Made by a program: the position numbers and the translations under genes. Below the pieces are notes generated by a model. It was not told the origin of the DNA. It made no database searches and was given only the letters and a program-made list of their open reading frames with translations. Below, in pieces: positions 33,286-41,568 of a stretch of 44,278 nt of DNA; within the stretch, counting starts at the first letter, position 1; each line of letters starts with the position of its first letter. Origin of the DNA: Nitrospirota bacterium (GTDB lineage: Bacteria > Nitrospirota > Thermodesulfovibrionia > Thermodesulfovibrionales > Magnetobacteriaceae). The stretch is from the NCBI GenBank assembly GCA_015233015.1, contig JADFYO010000028.1, positions 1 to 44,278 on the forward strand, written 5' to 3'.

Positions 33286-33310
33286 TTGGTATTCTGGGTA
33301 TCTATAGGCA

Positions 33311-33970
33311 TTAAGGTCCAAACAGGCCTAGTCCTTCGGGATCTTTGATGACGAACATGCCCTTTTTCTCCGCGATGAGGCCAAGCTTCTTAAACTTGCT
33401 TATAGTGCGAATGGCAGTCTCAACAGTCGTGCCTGCCATGTCGGCAATGTCCTGTTTGGTGAGTTTTAGATCAATGCGCAGGGCGTCGGGTGAGGATTTT
33501 ATGGCAAGCTTCAACAACAGCGAGGCAATGCGGCTCTCGACACGCTCCAGTGCAATGTTTTTCAGCGTGTCGTGGGAGTTTTTCATTCTGTCACCCAGCA
33601 CAGACGCAATAGAAAACATCACGCTCGGAAACATGTCGATGATCTTAAAGAGGTCATTACGTGAGACTTTTAACACGGTAGAGGATTCCATTGCCACGGC
33701 ATTGGCCGGATAGGGAAATCCCTTAAAAGCGGCAACCGCTCCGAAAAGTTCATTGGGCTGGATGAGTTCAAGGATGAGTTCTTTGCCGTCCTGCGATTGT
33801 CTGGTGATCTTTATTTTGCCTTTACTGACAATATAAAACCAGTCCGAACGGTCACCCTCAGAAAATATCATCTCCTTCTTTCTGTAGGTTACGCTTTTGA
33901 AATAAGGTCTTATCTCCTCACAATCCTCGTCCGAAAGGACGCTGAAAAAACTCACATCTTTAAGATTCAT
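33311..33970 (-). CDS. Crp/Fnr-family transcriptional regulator
   Basis: The 219-residue protein has an N-terminal cyclic-nucleotide-type beta barrel (EGDRSDWFYIVSKGKIKI, ELFGAVAAF), a long dimer helix, and a C-terminal winged helix with LTKQDIADMAGTTVETAIRTISKFKKLGLI. The N-terminus lacks the cysteine cluster that binds iron-sulfur in FNR, and the cAMP-contact residues are not evident, so the signal is unknown; heme, NO or redox sensing occurs in related proteins. It recognises DNA with an ETAIR helix close to the FNR ExxSR pattern, which fits the TGAT-N4-ATCA site at 32728. It converges on the oxidase-like gene. Confidence 0.9.
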   Translation of the reverse strand: MNLKDVSFFSVLSDEDCEEIRPYFKSVTYRKKEMIFSEGDRSDWFYIVSKGKIKITRQSQDGKELILELIQPNELFGAVAAFKGFPYPANAVAMESSTVLKVSRNDLFKIIDMFPSVMFSIASVLGDRMKNSHDTLKNIALERVESRIASLLLKLAIKSSPDALRIDLKLTKQDIADMAGTTVETAIRTISKFKKLGLIAEKKGMFVIKDPEGLGLFGP

Positions 33971-34023
33971 AGCAGCCTGCCTTTTTAAGAAGTCTGGCGT
34001 TTAGGAGCGAATAAATACAATGT

Positions 34024-35358
34024 CTATGTCTTTCTGGTGTAAGCGCACTTCTTGCATAACAGGACATAGAGTGCGTTGATTGTCTCAATTAAATCCCTGA
34101 TAATGTTATTTATATTTTCAGTTAACTCAAACCCGTACGTCTTAATTTTACCCGACAGCAACTCCCAGTCGCTTTGTTTCCAAACTCCATCTCTTTCCAA
34201 TAAGAAGTCTAATATGTTGCGGCACAATTCAGGGATAATTTTCTCTGCAGTGATGTCAGTAGGCAGGGCTGAGACGTATAATTTTTTTACGGCCTCCAGC
34301 AGGGCGCCGATATACTGTACTATATCGTTTGAAAACGGGACGCCGTGCCGTTTTACGTCTATTAATATATCCACCCAGCTGTCTTCGTCCCAAACACCTT
34401 TGTGCGTTATGACAAAGCTGCATACCTTATCGAGTAAGAACCCAATATCTCTCATATTGATCTCACATACTTCATTGAAAAAACTGTAGCGATTCTTTCC
34501 GAGTTCTTTTGCGCGGTACATGGCCGCATCCGCCTCTTTTAATAGCGCTGTCAACGTATCGCCATCATTGGGAAATAATGATATGCCAACACTGACACCT
34601 AAAGAACAGTTCATCGAATTAATATAAAAGGGCTTCCCAACGGATAGAATTAACTTTATGGCTGCTTCGCTGGCATCCTCAGGGGTTGAAATATTTGTAA
34701 GCACCACGATGAATTCATCGCCCCCCAGGCGCGCTACCGTATCGGAATCTCTGACACATGTCGTCATCCTCGCGGCCGCGTCACCCAACAACCGCTCTCC
34801 GAATTCCTGGCCCATAGCATTGTTTATAGCGTCGAAATCGTTTAAATCTATCATCAACACGGCCAAGGACTGCCGGCTTCGTTTTGCCTGTTTCAGGGCT
34901 TGCTCCGTCCGGTCATAAAATAACATACGGTTAGGAAGGCCGGTCAATGTATCATAAAATGCCGCGTCTTTCAGCTTCCCTTCTACGCGGTGCTTATATA
35001 ATGCCATCTCGATGTTGGATTGCAGTTCTTTACTATTAAACGGCTTTAGTACGTAACCATATGGCTGTGTTATCTTAGCCCGCTCTAAAATTGCCATATC
35101 AGAATGGGCGGTAAGATAAACTATGGGGACACTCATTTGCCTGAGTATCTCACTTGCAGCTTCAATTCCATCCATTCGCCCTTGCAGCTTGATATCCATA
35201 AGGATTAAGTCAGGCTTGTGTTTCAGCGCACTTTCTATAGCGTCCTCTCCGGAAAACTCATGCGAGGTTATGACATATCCCATATTTTCAAGTACATCCT
35301 GAATGTACGCCGCAGTCAGCCCTTCATCCTCTACTATCATTATTCTGTTATTAGGCAT
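34024..35358 (-). CDS. response regulator with GGDEF (diguanylate cyclase) and a duplicated C-terminal module
   Basis: Residues 1-120 form a receiver domain with Asp55 as phospho-acceptor (LMDIKL) and Lys at LKPFN. Residues 135-295 are a GGDEF domain with an intact GGDEF signature (212-216) and an RxxD inhibitory site (203-206) five residues upstream, so it should make cyclic di-GMP with product feedback. Residues 305-444 contain two copies of an unrecognised module about 70 residues apart (GVWDEDSW at 321 and GVWKQSDW at 391, each ending in LxExxxxLYV). It lies 88 bases after the sensor kinase on the same strand, its likely partner, and has its own possible promoter. Confidence 0.9.
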   Translation of the reverse strand: MPNNRIMIVEDEGLTAAYIQDVLENMGYVITSHEFSGEDAIESALKHKPDLILMDIKLQGRMDGIEAASEILRQMSVPIVYLTAHSDMAILERAKITQPYGYVLKPFNSKELQSNIEMALYKHRVEGKLKDAAFYDTLTGLPNRMLFYDRTEQALKQAKRSRQSLAVLMIDLNDFDAINNAMGQEFGERLLGDAAARMTTCVRDSDTVARLGGDEFIVVLTNISTPEDASEAAIKLILSVGKPFYINSMNCSLGVSVGISLFPNDGDTLTALLKEADAAMYRAKELGKNRYSFFNEVCEINMRDIGFLLDKVCSFVITHKGVWDEDSWVDILIDVKRHGVPFSNDIVQYIGALLEAVKKLYVSALPTDITAEKIIPELCRNILDFLLERDGVWKQSDWELLSGKIKTYGFELTENINNIIRDLIETINALYVLLCKKCAYTRKT

Positions 35359-35393
35359 CTTGTGTCTCCCTGGATAACTTCAATCGTATTTTT

Positions 35394-35423
35394 ATATTAC
35401 ATTATTTGTATTCATTCAATCAA
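35394..35423 (-). promoter_or_regulatory. possible internal promoter for the GGDEF response regulator
   Basis: On the minus strand TTGATT (35423-35418) is followed after 18 bases by TAATAT (35399-35394), 35 bases before the start codon. A GGGAG ribosome site follows. Confidence 0.4.
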
Positions 35424-35446
35424 TCTTTTTTACAATCCTATTTCTC

Positions 35447-37594
35447 CTATTTTTTGAACCTCAAGCTGAATTTTGTTCCATTTGCCCTGTCTATTTCCAT
35501 GACGCCCTTAATCTGCTTAACCAGGATTGAGACGACCTTCAGGCCTAAACTCCTGGTTTTTCCGATTTCTATGCCTTCAGGTAAACCAACGCCGTTATCG
35601 CTTACGATTAGTTCAAGCTCGTCTGCCTCTAACACGTTGAGCATGATTGTAATCTCGCCGCTGTCTCTGCCTTTGAAGGCATATTTTAAAATATTCGTAA
35701 GCAGCTCGTTTATTATCAGTCCGCATGGAATCGCAACATCTATTCCAACATTAATGTCTTCCATGTCAAATCTAAGGCCAATCTTATCTTTGTCAACATT
35801 GAAAAATATGAACAGATCCCTGGCAAAACTGGTTATATATTCTTTAATGCTGATCTCCGAAAGGGTTTCAGTGTTATAAAGTTTCTCATGCACCAACGCA
35901 ATCGATTGTATTCTGAACTGGGTATCTTTAAGCGCAGCTTTAGAACCTTTATCTTCAATATGGCTGATCTGCAGCCCCACAAGCCCGGCAATCACCTGCA
36001 GATTGTTCTTTACGCGATGATGCAGTTCCCTCAGGAGCAGCTCCTGTTCGGCGAGGGATTTTCTTAATTTCTCCTCGGTCTCTTTTTGTGTAGTAATATC
36101 CGATATAACTGCAAAAGATCCTATGAAATTTCCCTGCTCGTCCATAAGGGGCGATGCTGATACAAATACATAGACCAATTTGCCATTCTTATGCAGGAGT
36201 GCCGTTTCCAATCGATCTCTCTTCCCTGTATTGATTTGGTTATTTACGCTATCTTGAGCCTTGGCCTTCGCATTATCATCCATGAACTCAAAAAAATTCA
36301 CTCCTAACATCTCCTCGACTCCGTAGCCAAGCATTTCGGCAGATGCCTGATTCAAAAATATAGTATTACCATTTTTATCGATGGCCCATACTCCCTCCTG
36401 AGACATCTCTACGAGCTGGCGGTATTTATATTCACTTTCATGCAGTGTTTTCTCCAATAAGAACATTTGTTCCATCTTCGTCTCTAACTCCTGAGTTCTT
36501 TCTGACACCTTCCGTTCAAGTCCTTCATTTATTTTTTGTATTGTCTTTTCGTATTCCCTGCGTCTTCTTATGTCCAACTCCATACGTAAAATGACTATGC
36601 CTATAAGAAATATTACTGCTACACCTATTACCGAGTACAGACTCTGCTCGAAGATTTCCTTATTTACTCTCGATAATCCGGTAAGAATATGTATATGCCA
36701 ATCACCGTTATCATTGTGCACCTCTTCCATAAGATATTTGACGTCCTTATATGTATTATTCTCTTTATGATCCTTCCAGCGAAGGGTAACGATGGTTATA
36801 TTATCTTCATTCACAGATTTCACTATCGGCAATGGGGGTAAAGTCTCCAATAAATATTGCCTGCTGTCTTTTATTTGCCGCATGGTTTCCTCAGGCAATT
36901 TACCTAAAGTGTGGAACAGATACCTGTCGTCATTGGTAGCAAATACCACGTTATTTTTATCTGCCATAAGCAATATCCCATTGATTTCAAAGTGTTTTGC
37001 CTGAAAAATATCCAAATTATACTTGATTACAAATACGCCGGTTATTGCCTCGCCATTCCTGATGGGATAAGCGGCAAAATATCCTGGGAGTTTACTCACA
37101 GTGCCTATGGCAATATAACCATTTGGCTGTCCATTAATGGCCTTCCTGAAGTATTCCCTGAAGCCAAAATTACTGCCGATAAAACTTCCCGGGGATTTAT
37201 AATTGCTTGAGGCAATTGTAAGGCCGTCTTTGTTCATAATATAGGTTACGTAGGCTCCGACTGAGGAATTGAAGTCCGACAGGTATTTATTCATGGCTTC
37301 AACTTTGTCCGGTTCAGGGTGATTACAAAGCCCGGCGATTAGGGGATTTCCTGCTAATATTCTCGCATAGACGTCATAACTGCCTATCTTGGCCGTAATA
37401 TAACGATCAAATAAAGCCAAACGTTCTATGGTTTCCTTCCGCAGGTTTTGAGTCTCGTTTTTCTTTGTGACAGTAAAGGAAATCCAAACAGTAACCATGC
37501 AAATTGTCAGATAGGTGAGAACAATATAGAGAACCCTTTTGTTAAGACAAAATTTTGTCCTGATTAAGTTAAAGTAACACTTTATATTTATCAT
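35447..37594 (-). CDS. transmembrane sensor histidine kinase (HisKA_2 type) with extracellular Cache-like sensor and PAS domain
   Basis: The 715-residue protein has a first membrane helix (about 21-43), a periplasmic sensor region (about 45-318; likely a double Cache domain), a second helix (about 320-340), a coiled coil, a PAS domain (about 388-500; YRQLVEMSQEGVWAIDKNG), a HisKA_2 dimer domain with phospho-acceptor His in LHHRVKNNLQVIAGL (about residue 524), and a HATPase with NELLTNILKYAF and DNGVGLPEG. It should autophosphorylate and pass phosphate to the GGDEF response regulator downstream. The ligand is unknown. GAGGG lies before the ATG, and a promoter is present at 37619-37647. Confidence 0.92.
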   Translation of the reverse strand: MINIKCYFNLIRTKFCLNKRVLYIVLTYLTICMVTVWISFTVTKKNETQNLRKETIERLALFDRYITAKIGSYDVYARILAGNPLIAGLCNHPEPDKVEAMNKYLSDFNSSVGAYVTYIMNKDGLTIASSNYKSPGSFIGSNFGFREYFRKAINGQPNGYIAIGTVSKLPGYFAAYPIRNGEAITGVFVIKYNLDIFQAKHFEINGILLMADKNNVVFATNDDRYLFHTLGKLPEETMRQIKDSRQYLLETLPPLPIVKSVNEDNITIVTLRWKDHKENNTYKDVKYLMEEVHNDNGDWHIHILTGLSRVNKEIFEQSLYSVIGVAVIFLIGIVILRMELDIRRRREYEKTIQKINEGLERKVSERTQELETKMEQMFLLEKTLHESEYKYRQLVEMSQEGVWAIDKNGNTIFLNQASAEMLGYGVEEMLGVNFFEFMDDNAKAKAQDSVNNQINTGKRDRLETALLHKNGKLVYVFVSASPLMDEQGNFIGSFAVISDITTQKETEEKLRKSLAEQELLLRELHHRVKNNLQVIAGLVGLQISHIEDKGSKAALKDTQFRIQSIALVHEKLYNTETLSEISIKEYITSFARDLFIFFNVDKDKIGLRFDMEDINVGIDVAIPCGLIINELLTNILKYAFKGRDSGEITIMLNVLEADELELIVSDNGVGLPEGIEIGKTRSLGLKVVSILVKQIKGVMEIDRANGTKFSLRFKK

Positions 37595-37618
37595 AGTCCA
37601 ACCCTCGGCTGATTTATT

Positions 37619-37647
37619 ATCATAGCCGATTATTTTGATTTGTGCAA
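37619..37647 (-). promoter_or_regulatory. promoter of the sensor kinase gene
   Basis: On the minus strand TTGCAC (37647-37642) is followed after 17 bases by TATGAT (37624-37619), 25 bases before the start codon. Confidence 0.5.
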
Positions 37648-37702
37648 GGTGTTAATTTTCAGTACAGGTTGGGGGGGTTACTCCATGCGTATCATTAAAA
37701 TT

Positions 37703-39298
37703 CTAATCCGGCTTAAGCGGTTTATCTCTCAGGTGATTTACGATGCAGAAAAAACCAAACGGCCCTTCGGCACCCTCGTTGCGAAGCTGATGTACGTGAA
37801 GCGGCGGCACACAGGCAATATCAAATGGCCGCAAGGTGAAACTCCGTCCGTCACAAATCAGTGTACCCGTACCCCGGACGCATATGATTACATGGACATG
37901 GACATGCTTCTCTAAAGAGGAAAACCCTCCATGTTCAATTTGAAAATATCTCAAATCATAATCTGTCTGCACGCCGGTTTTACCAATCAGTTCGTGCCTT
38001 GTTATTCCCTTAAAATCGAATTCTCCGCCGGTCTTATACACAACGGGTTTTACGCCGTCCCAATGGTAGTCCCCGCCGAATGCCAAATGAATTTTCTGCG
38101 CGCCTGACAGCGTACTCCCCGAATTTAAATCACACGACGATACGGCGGCAGAGGGACTGAAAGCCGGCGTTTCTAAACGCTCACTAAAAAACCCGCGTAT
38201 CTTATCCATAAAAACGCGTGTGCCGACAGATAGATCATTATCTTGAGCGTGCAGTGCCCCGCCTATCAGGTAAATCGTGTCAGGGCCGTAAAGCGCCGCC
38301 ATTTCGGCAATATTATCAAGGGCCATGCCGCCAGCAGGTGCTGGAAACGACGGGTTCATACGGCCAAGGCTGCCCCGGAGTGCGTTATTCAGACGTACGC
38401 ACTCATCTGAACTAAAACTGAACCTGCCCCCGGCGTTCGGATAAATTGATACATCCGCACCGGCAAGACGAAAAATCGTGCCCAGAAGCAGAGACGGCGC
38501 TATGCCGTGGCGTGGGTCATGAAAATTTGTCCCCGTGAGTGCCGGGTGTGCCATTACAACAATTGGATAGTTCGAAGCCAGATGCCTTACCGTATCCAGA
38601 CCAACAAGATATGGGGCAATTAATATACCGGCGGCACCGTGGCCTGCGGCAAACTCCACCTGCCGTTCTATGTCACCAAACCCGGCCAGTATGTTGGGGA
38701 TATAGAGACATTTCCTTCCGGTTTTATCTGCCGCCCTTTCGACTGCCTCGAGGCACCAGAGCACGCGTTGTTCAAATCCGCAGAAACTGTGGTCAACGAG
38801 GCCGTGGTCGTCCTTCACAATGTCACCTCCGCCAATGGCGAAGGCAGAGGCGGTTGCGGCAAGTTCGGCGGCATCAGCCCCCATAGGTTTCAGCGCCGTG
38901 GCAAGCAGTGGCCTGCCGTAAACACCAGTTAACGCCCTGACGCCTTCAATCCCATAGTTCGGGCCTTTAAATTTATCGAGAAACTGCCGGGGAAATTCAA
39001 TGCCGGTGACTTTAATATTTGTCTTAATCGATATATTGCCGTAGAGGACATTTAGAAACTGCGGCAGCTGCCAGCCGGTGATTTCAGCAGAATATTCGAT
39101 TTCGGCGGCATAGCGGCCACTGTCTAAGGGTGCAATTTGCCTTATCGAGCCGGTTATACTCCCCGTTATTTCCTCTTTCAAAGGGAATTCAACGGGCAGT
39201 TCTACCGTTTGCTCATAAGCAATCGCTTTGGCAGCCTTATGCGCGTCTGCGGCATCTTTGCAGGTCAGTTCATATGTTACGACAATCGGGTTATCCAT
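37703..39298 (-). CDS. RuBisCO-like protein fused to a C-terminal cupin domain
   Basis: Residues 1-375 are a RuBisCO-like protein: N-terminal domain with EQTVELP (29-35), then the barrel with TALKPMG (Lys137), GGDIVKDDHG (Lys162, Asp164, His165 where the RuBisCO carbamate Lys-Asp-Glu triad lies), AHPALTG, SIYPNAGGRFSF and PAGGMAL. Loss of the metal-site Glu and of loop 6 indicates form IV, not a carboxylase. Residues about 400-531 form a cupin with HVHVH (465-469) and PPLHVHQLRN (498-507), likely metal ligands. In R. rubrum separate RuBisCO-like isomerase and cupin methylsulfurylase catalyse consecutive steps of the methylthioadenosine-isoprenoid shunt; a fusion would suit that. Other form IV reactions (isoapionate type) remain possible. 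It ends the glgA-containing run. Confidence 0.85.
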   Translation of the reverse strand: MDNPIVVTYELTCKDAADAHKAAKAIAYEQTVELPVEFPLKEEITGSITGSIRQIAPLDSGRYAAEIEYSAEITGWQLPQFLNVLYGNISIKTNIKVTGIEFPRQFLDKFKGPNYGIEGVRALTGVYGRPLLATALKPMGADAAELAATASAFAIGGGDIVKDDHGLVDHSFCGFEQRVLWCLEAVERAADKTGRKCLYIPNILAGFGDIERQVEFAAGHGAAGILIAPYLVGLDTVRHLASNYPIVVMAHPALTGTNFHDPRHGIAPSLLLGTIFRLAGADVSIYPNAGGRFSFSSDECVRLNNALRGSLGRMNPSFPAPAGGMALDNIAEMAALYGPDTIYLIGGALHAQDNDLSVGTRVFMDKIRGFFSERLETPAFSPSAAVSSCDLNSGSTLSGAQKIHLAFGGDYHWDGVKPVVYKTGGEFDFKGITRHELIGKTGVQTDYDLRYFQIEHGGFSSLEKHVHVHVIICVRGTGTLICDGRSFTLRPFDIACVPPLHVHQLRNEGAEGPFGFFCIVNHLRDKPLKPD

Positions 39299-39325
39299 GT
39301 CAGATGCCGTTTATGACCGGTGCCG

Positions 39326-39844
39326 TCATACGTCGATATAGTCGATAAGGTCAGGGATCTGCTCTTTTACTTGTTTTTTAGATTTCTTCTTCACCGCGCG
39401 TTCAAAAAAACTTTTGAGGAGCAGCTTGTCACCTGCTTCAGGCATGTCATATTTCAAATGATCGGTTATGAGATCGACTGTAGAGCGGTACTGTATCGGG
39501 TCTTTGTGTTTATCGATGCCGCGGAGAATTCCTATGAACTGGGCAATAGCCTCAACGGCTGCCAATGCCGATGCAAGTTCAGCGCCGGGGACAGACTTGG
39601 ACTCGGAGTCCTCAACCCCGAATTCCATATCTTTCAGAAGCTCTTCCTTTATCACTGAAAGCGTAATCCTTCCGGCAAGCGGGTGTTTTATATGTGGAAC
39701 TGCGAGGACTAAAAACCTGTAGTATTCGTTAGCAAGCGTATTTGCCAGCTCACGGGAAAGATCCTTGACGGTATTTATCTCCGCCCTGATAAGCTGTTCA
39801 CATAGAGGCATGAGATCCTCGTCAGGTATCGGCTTCTTAGTCAT
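39326..39844 (-). CDS. unknown helical protein between glgA and the RuBisCO-like gene
   Basis: The 172-residue protein is soluble, predicted mostly helical and highly charged, with a lysine-rich tail (FFERAVKKKSKKQVKE). I do not recognise it. Its start overlaps the glgA end by 8 bases (39837-39844) and the RuBisCO-cupin gene starts 27 bases after its stop, so the three are probably co-transcribed. A Ser/Ala-rich middle segment (VEDSESKSVPGAELASALAA) may be a linker. No function is proposed. Confidence 0.65.
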   Translation of the reverse strand: MTKKPIPDEDLMPLCEQLIRAEINTVKDLSRELANTLANEYYRFLVLAVPHIKHPLAGRITLSVIKEELLKDMEFGVEDSESKSVPGAELASALAAVEAIAQFIGILRGIDKHKDPIQYRSTVDLITDHLKYDMPEAGDKLLLKSFFERAVKKKSKKQVKEQIPDLIDYIDV

Positions 39845-41522
39845 TACGCGTGTCCCGGCTGTCAGTCTTAATATTCGAATACAGGTGAAAGGCGCAGTCA
39901 GGCCCGATGAGCCGTGCGGCCCCGTCGTAGTGAATCCACACCTTGCCCTTCATAATCATCATCCTGTACTTGTACTTTATCCTCATCTGCTCGGCCTTCT
40001 CTGTCTTCATGCCACCATCCATTTGAAGTCGCGAGCCAGTCTTTTTTTCAATGGCCTTTATATAAAGTTTTTCGTATTGCTTTGCAGCGGCGTCCCACGT
40101 AAAACGCTTACTCATCGCCCTTTGGATAAGGCCTTCCATCAGGTCTTTGCGGTTGTAGTATGTGTAAACCGCCCACTCCACCGTGTTTCTGAGTGCGTCC
40201 GCGGTCAGGTCATAAAATTTAAGGCCTGTGCCAATACCACCACCCGCTTCGTCCAGGTTTTCGATGGTATCGTTAAGACCGCCCACCGCCCTGACAATAG
40301 GAATCGTGCCATAGCGCATACTGTACATTTGGTTCAGACCGCATGGCTCAAAACGCGATGGCATAAGGAAAAAGTCCGACCCAGCCTCAATCTTATGAGC
40401 AAGTGTGTTGTCGTAACCAATATAACAGCCAAACTTGCCTTTATAGTGGTTAGGCATATCGCCAAAGAAAAAATGCGCCCACACCTCACCTGCCCCAAGC
40501 AGGACAACCTGTATATCCAGCTCCAGAATACTGCTTATCGCCTCGGCAAGAATGTCTATGCCTTTTTGCTTAACAAGACGGGTTACAAGCCCTATGACAG
40601 GGACGTCCGCCCTCTCGGGCAATCCGAAAGTCCGCTGCAGATCGGCCTTACAGAGCGCCTTGCCGGCAAGGTCATCTTTTGAATACGTTTTTGCTATGAG
40701 TTTATCGGTTTCAGGGTTCCAGTTCTCGTAATCGACGCCGTTTATGATACCGTACAAATTTTCCGCCCTATCCATTAGGACGCCTTCGAGGTTCGTGCCG
40801 AATTCCGGCGTTTGAATCTCTCTGACATAGGATTCGCTGACTGTATTAATAAGGGTTGAATGATAAATTCCGCCTTTTAACAGATTGGTCTTGCCATCCC
40901 GTTCAAGTCCGAGGTAATTAAAATGTTCCCATCCAATATCGAGGACATCCATAAGCCCCTCATAGAACTCCCCCTGATGCTGCATGTTGTGAATGGTCAA
41001 TAATGTGGCACTGTGACCGGCAATTGGGTCGTCTTTATATACGGTGTTTAGCAGAATTGGAACTGCCGCGGTGTGCCAGTCGTTAACGTGGATGCAGTCT
41101 GGTTTGAACTTTAGCGACCTGCAAAGTTCTATGACTGCTCGTGAAAAGAATGTGAAACGGTTGTCGTTGTCCATATATCCTTCGCCGTCAACTGTTGAAT
41201 AAAGTCCGCCGGGACGGCCAAAGAAATATTCGTTCTCGATAAAATAAACAGTAACCTCTGTACCGGGCAGTTTTCCTTCCATTATAGTGGCCTCAAGTGT
41301 GCCGATTACTCCCATCGGGACAGAAAGCGTCTCTTTACGCGGTGTCAAATTATATTTCTTTGGGTCTATTTGATAGTAGAGCGGCAGGACGAGCCTGACG
41401 TCGTGTCCCATCAGAGACAACGCTGCGCTCAACGCCCCCGTAACATCGGCAAGCCCGCCCTCTTTTACAAATGGGGCAGCCTCTGACGCGGCCATTAAAA
41501 TTTTCAATTGTGTCCCAACCAT
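39837..41522 (-). CDS. glgA: glycogen synthase (ADP-glucose type) with a C-terminal extension
   Basis: The 561-residue protein is a GT5 glycogen synthase: MAASEAAPFVKEGGLADVTGAL (KxGGL substrate loop), HVNDWHTAAVP, TIHNMQHQG, VTRLVKQKGIDILAEA and PSRFEPCGLNQMYSMRYGTIPIVRAVGGLNDT. It extends alpha-1,4-glucan from ADP-glucose. The usual GlgA ends near residue 485; here about 75 further residues (KTGSRLQMDGGMKTEKAEQM ... KVWIHYDGAARLIG) follow, basic then beta-rich, and I cannot assign them. Most starch/glycogen genes are not adjacent. The ATG is weakly supported by a TAGGA site. The end overlaps the 172-residue gene. Confidence 0.93.
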   Translation of the reverse strand: MVGTQLKILMAASEAAPFVKEGGLADVTGALSAALSLMGHDVRLVLPLYYQIDPKKYNLTPRKETLSVPMGVIGTLEATIMEGKLPGTEVTVYFIENEYFFGRPGGLYSTVDGEGYMDNDNRFTFFSRAVIELCRSLKFKPDCIHVNDWHTAAVPILLNTVYKDDPIAGHSATLLTIHNMQHQGEFYEGLMDVLDIGWEHFNYLGLERDGKTNLLKGGIYHSTLINTVSESYVREIQTPEFGTNLEGVLMDRAENLYGIINGVDYENWNPETDKLIAKTYSKDDLAGKALCKADLQRTFGLPERADVPVIGLVTRLVKQKGIDILAEAISSILELDIQVVLLGAGEVWAHFFFGDMPNHYKGKFGCYIGYDNTLAHKIEAGSDFFLMPSRFEPCGLNQMYSMRYGTIPIVRAVGGLNDTIENLDEAGGGIGTGLKFYDLTADALRNTVEWAVYTYYNRKDLMEGLIQRAMSKRFTWDAAAKQYEKLYIKAIEKKTGSRLQMDGGMKTEKAEQMRIKYKYRMMIMKGKVWIHYDGAARLIGPDCAFHLYSNIKTDSRDTRND

Positions 41523-41532
41523 AGACGATCCT

Positions 41533-41565
41533 ATTGTAACATTAATACAATGAGGCGTGCCTCAT
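41533..41565. repeat. two adjacent inverted repeats between the cytochrome gene and glgA
   Basis: ATTGTA-N7-TACAAT (41533-41551) and ATGAGG-CGTG-CCTCAT (41550-41565) lie side by side in the 46-base gap. No T-run follows on the minus strand, so they look more like operators or an mRNA processing structure than a terminator. Confidence 0.5.
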
Positions 41566-41568
41566 CAC

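Noticed and set aside
37640-37915. 91-codon plus-strand open frame at the end of the RuBisCO-cupin gene
   Set aside because: It is antisense to the cupin domain and lacks a ribosome site. Its start lies in the promoter of the sensor kinase.
37703-39298. true carbon-fixing RuBisCO
   Set aside because: The metal-site Glu is His, the loop 6 Lys region is lost, and the SGGIH motif is PAGGM, so carboxylase activity is not expected.
39765-40682. 305-codon plus-strand open frame opposite glgA
   Set aside because: It is fully antisense to a glycogen synthase with clear motifs. Its translation has no domain and is rich in His/Arg/Val, as antisense shadows are.
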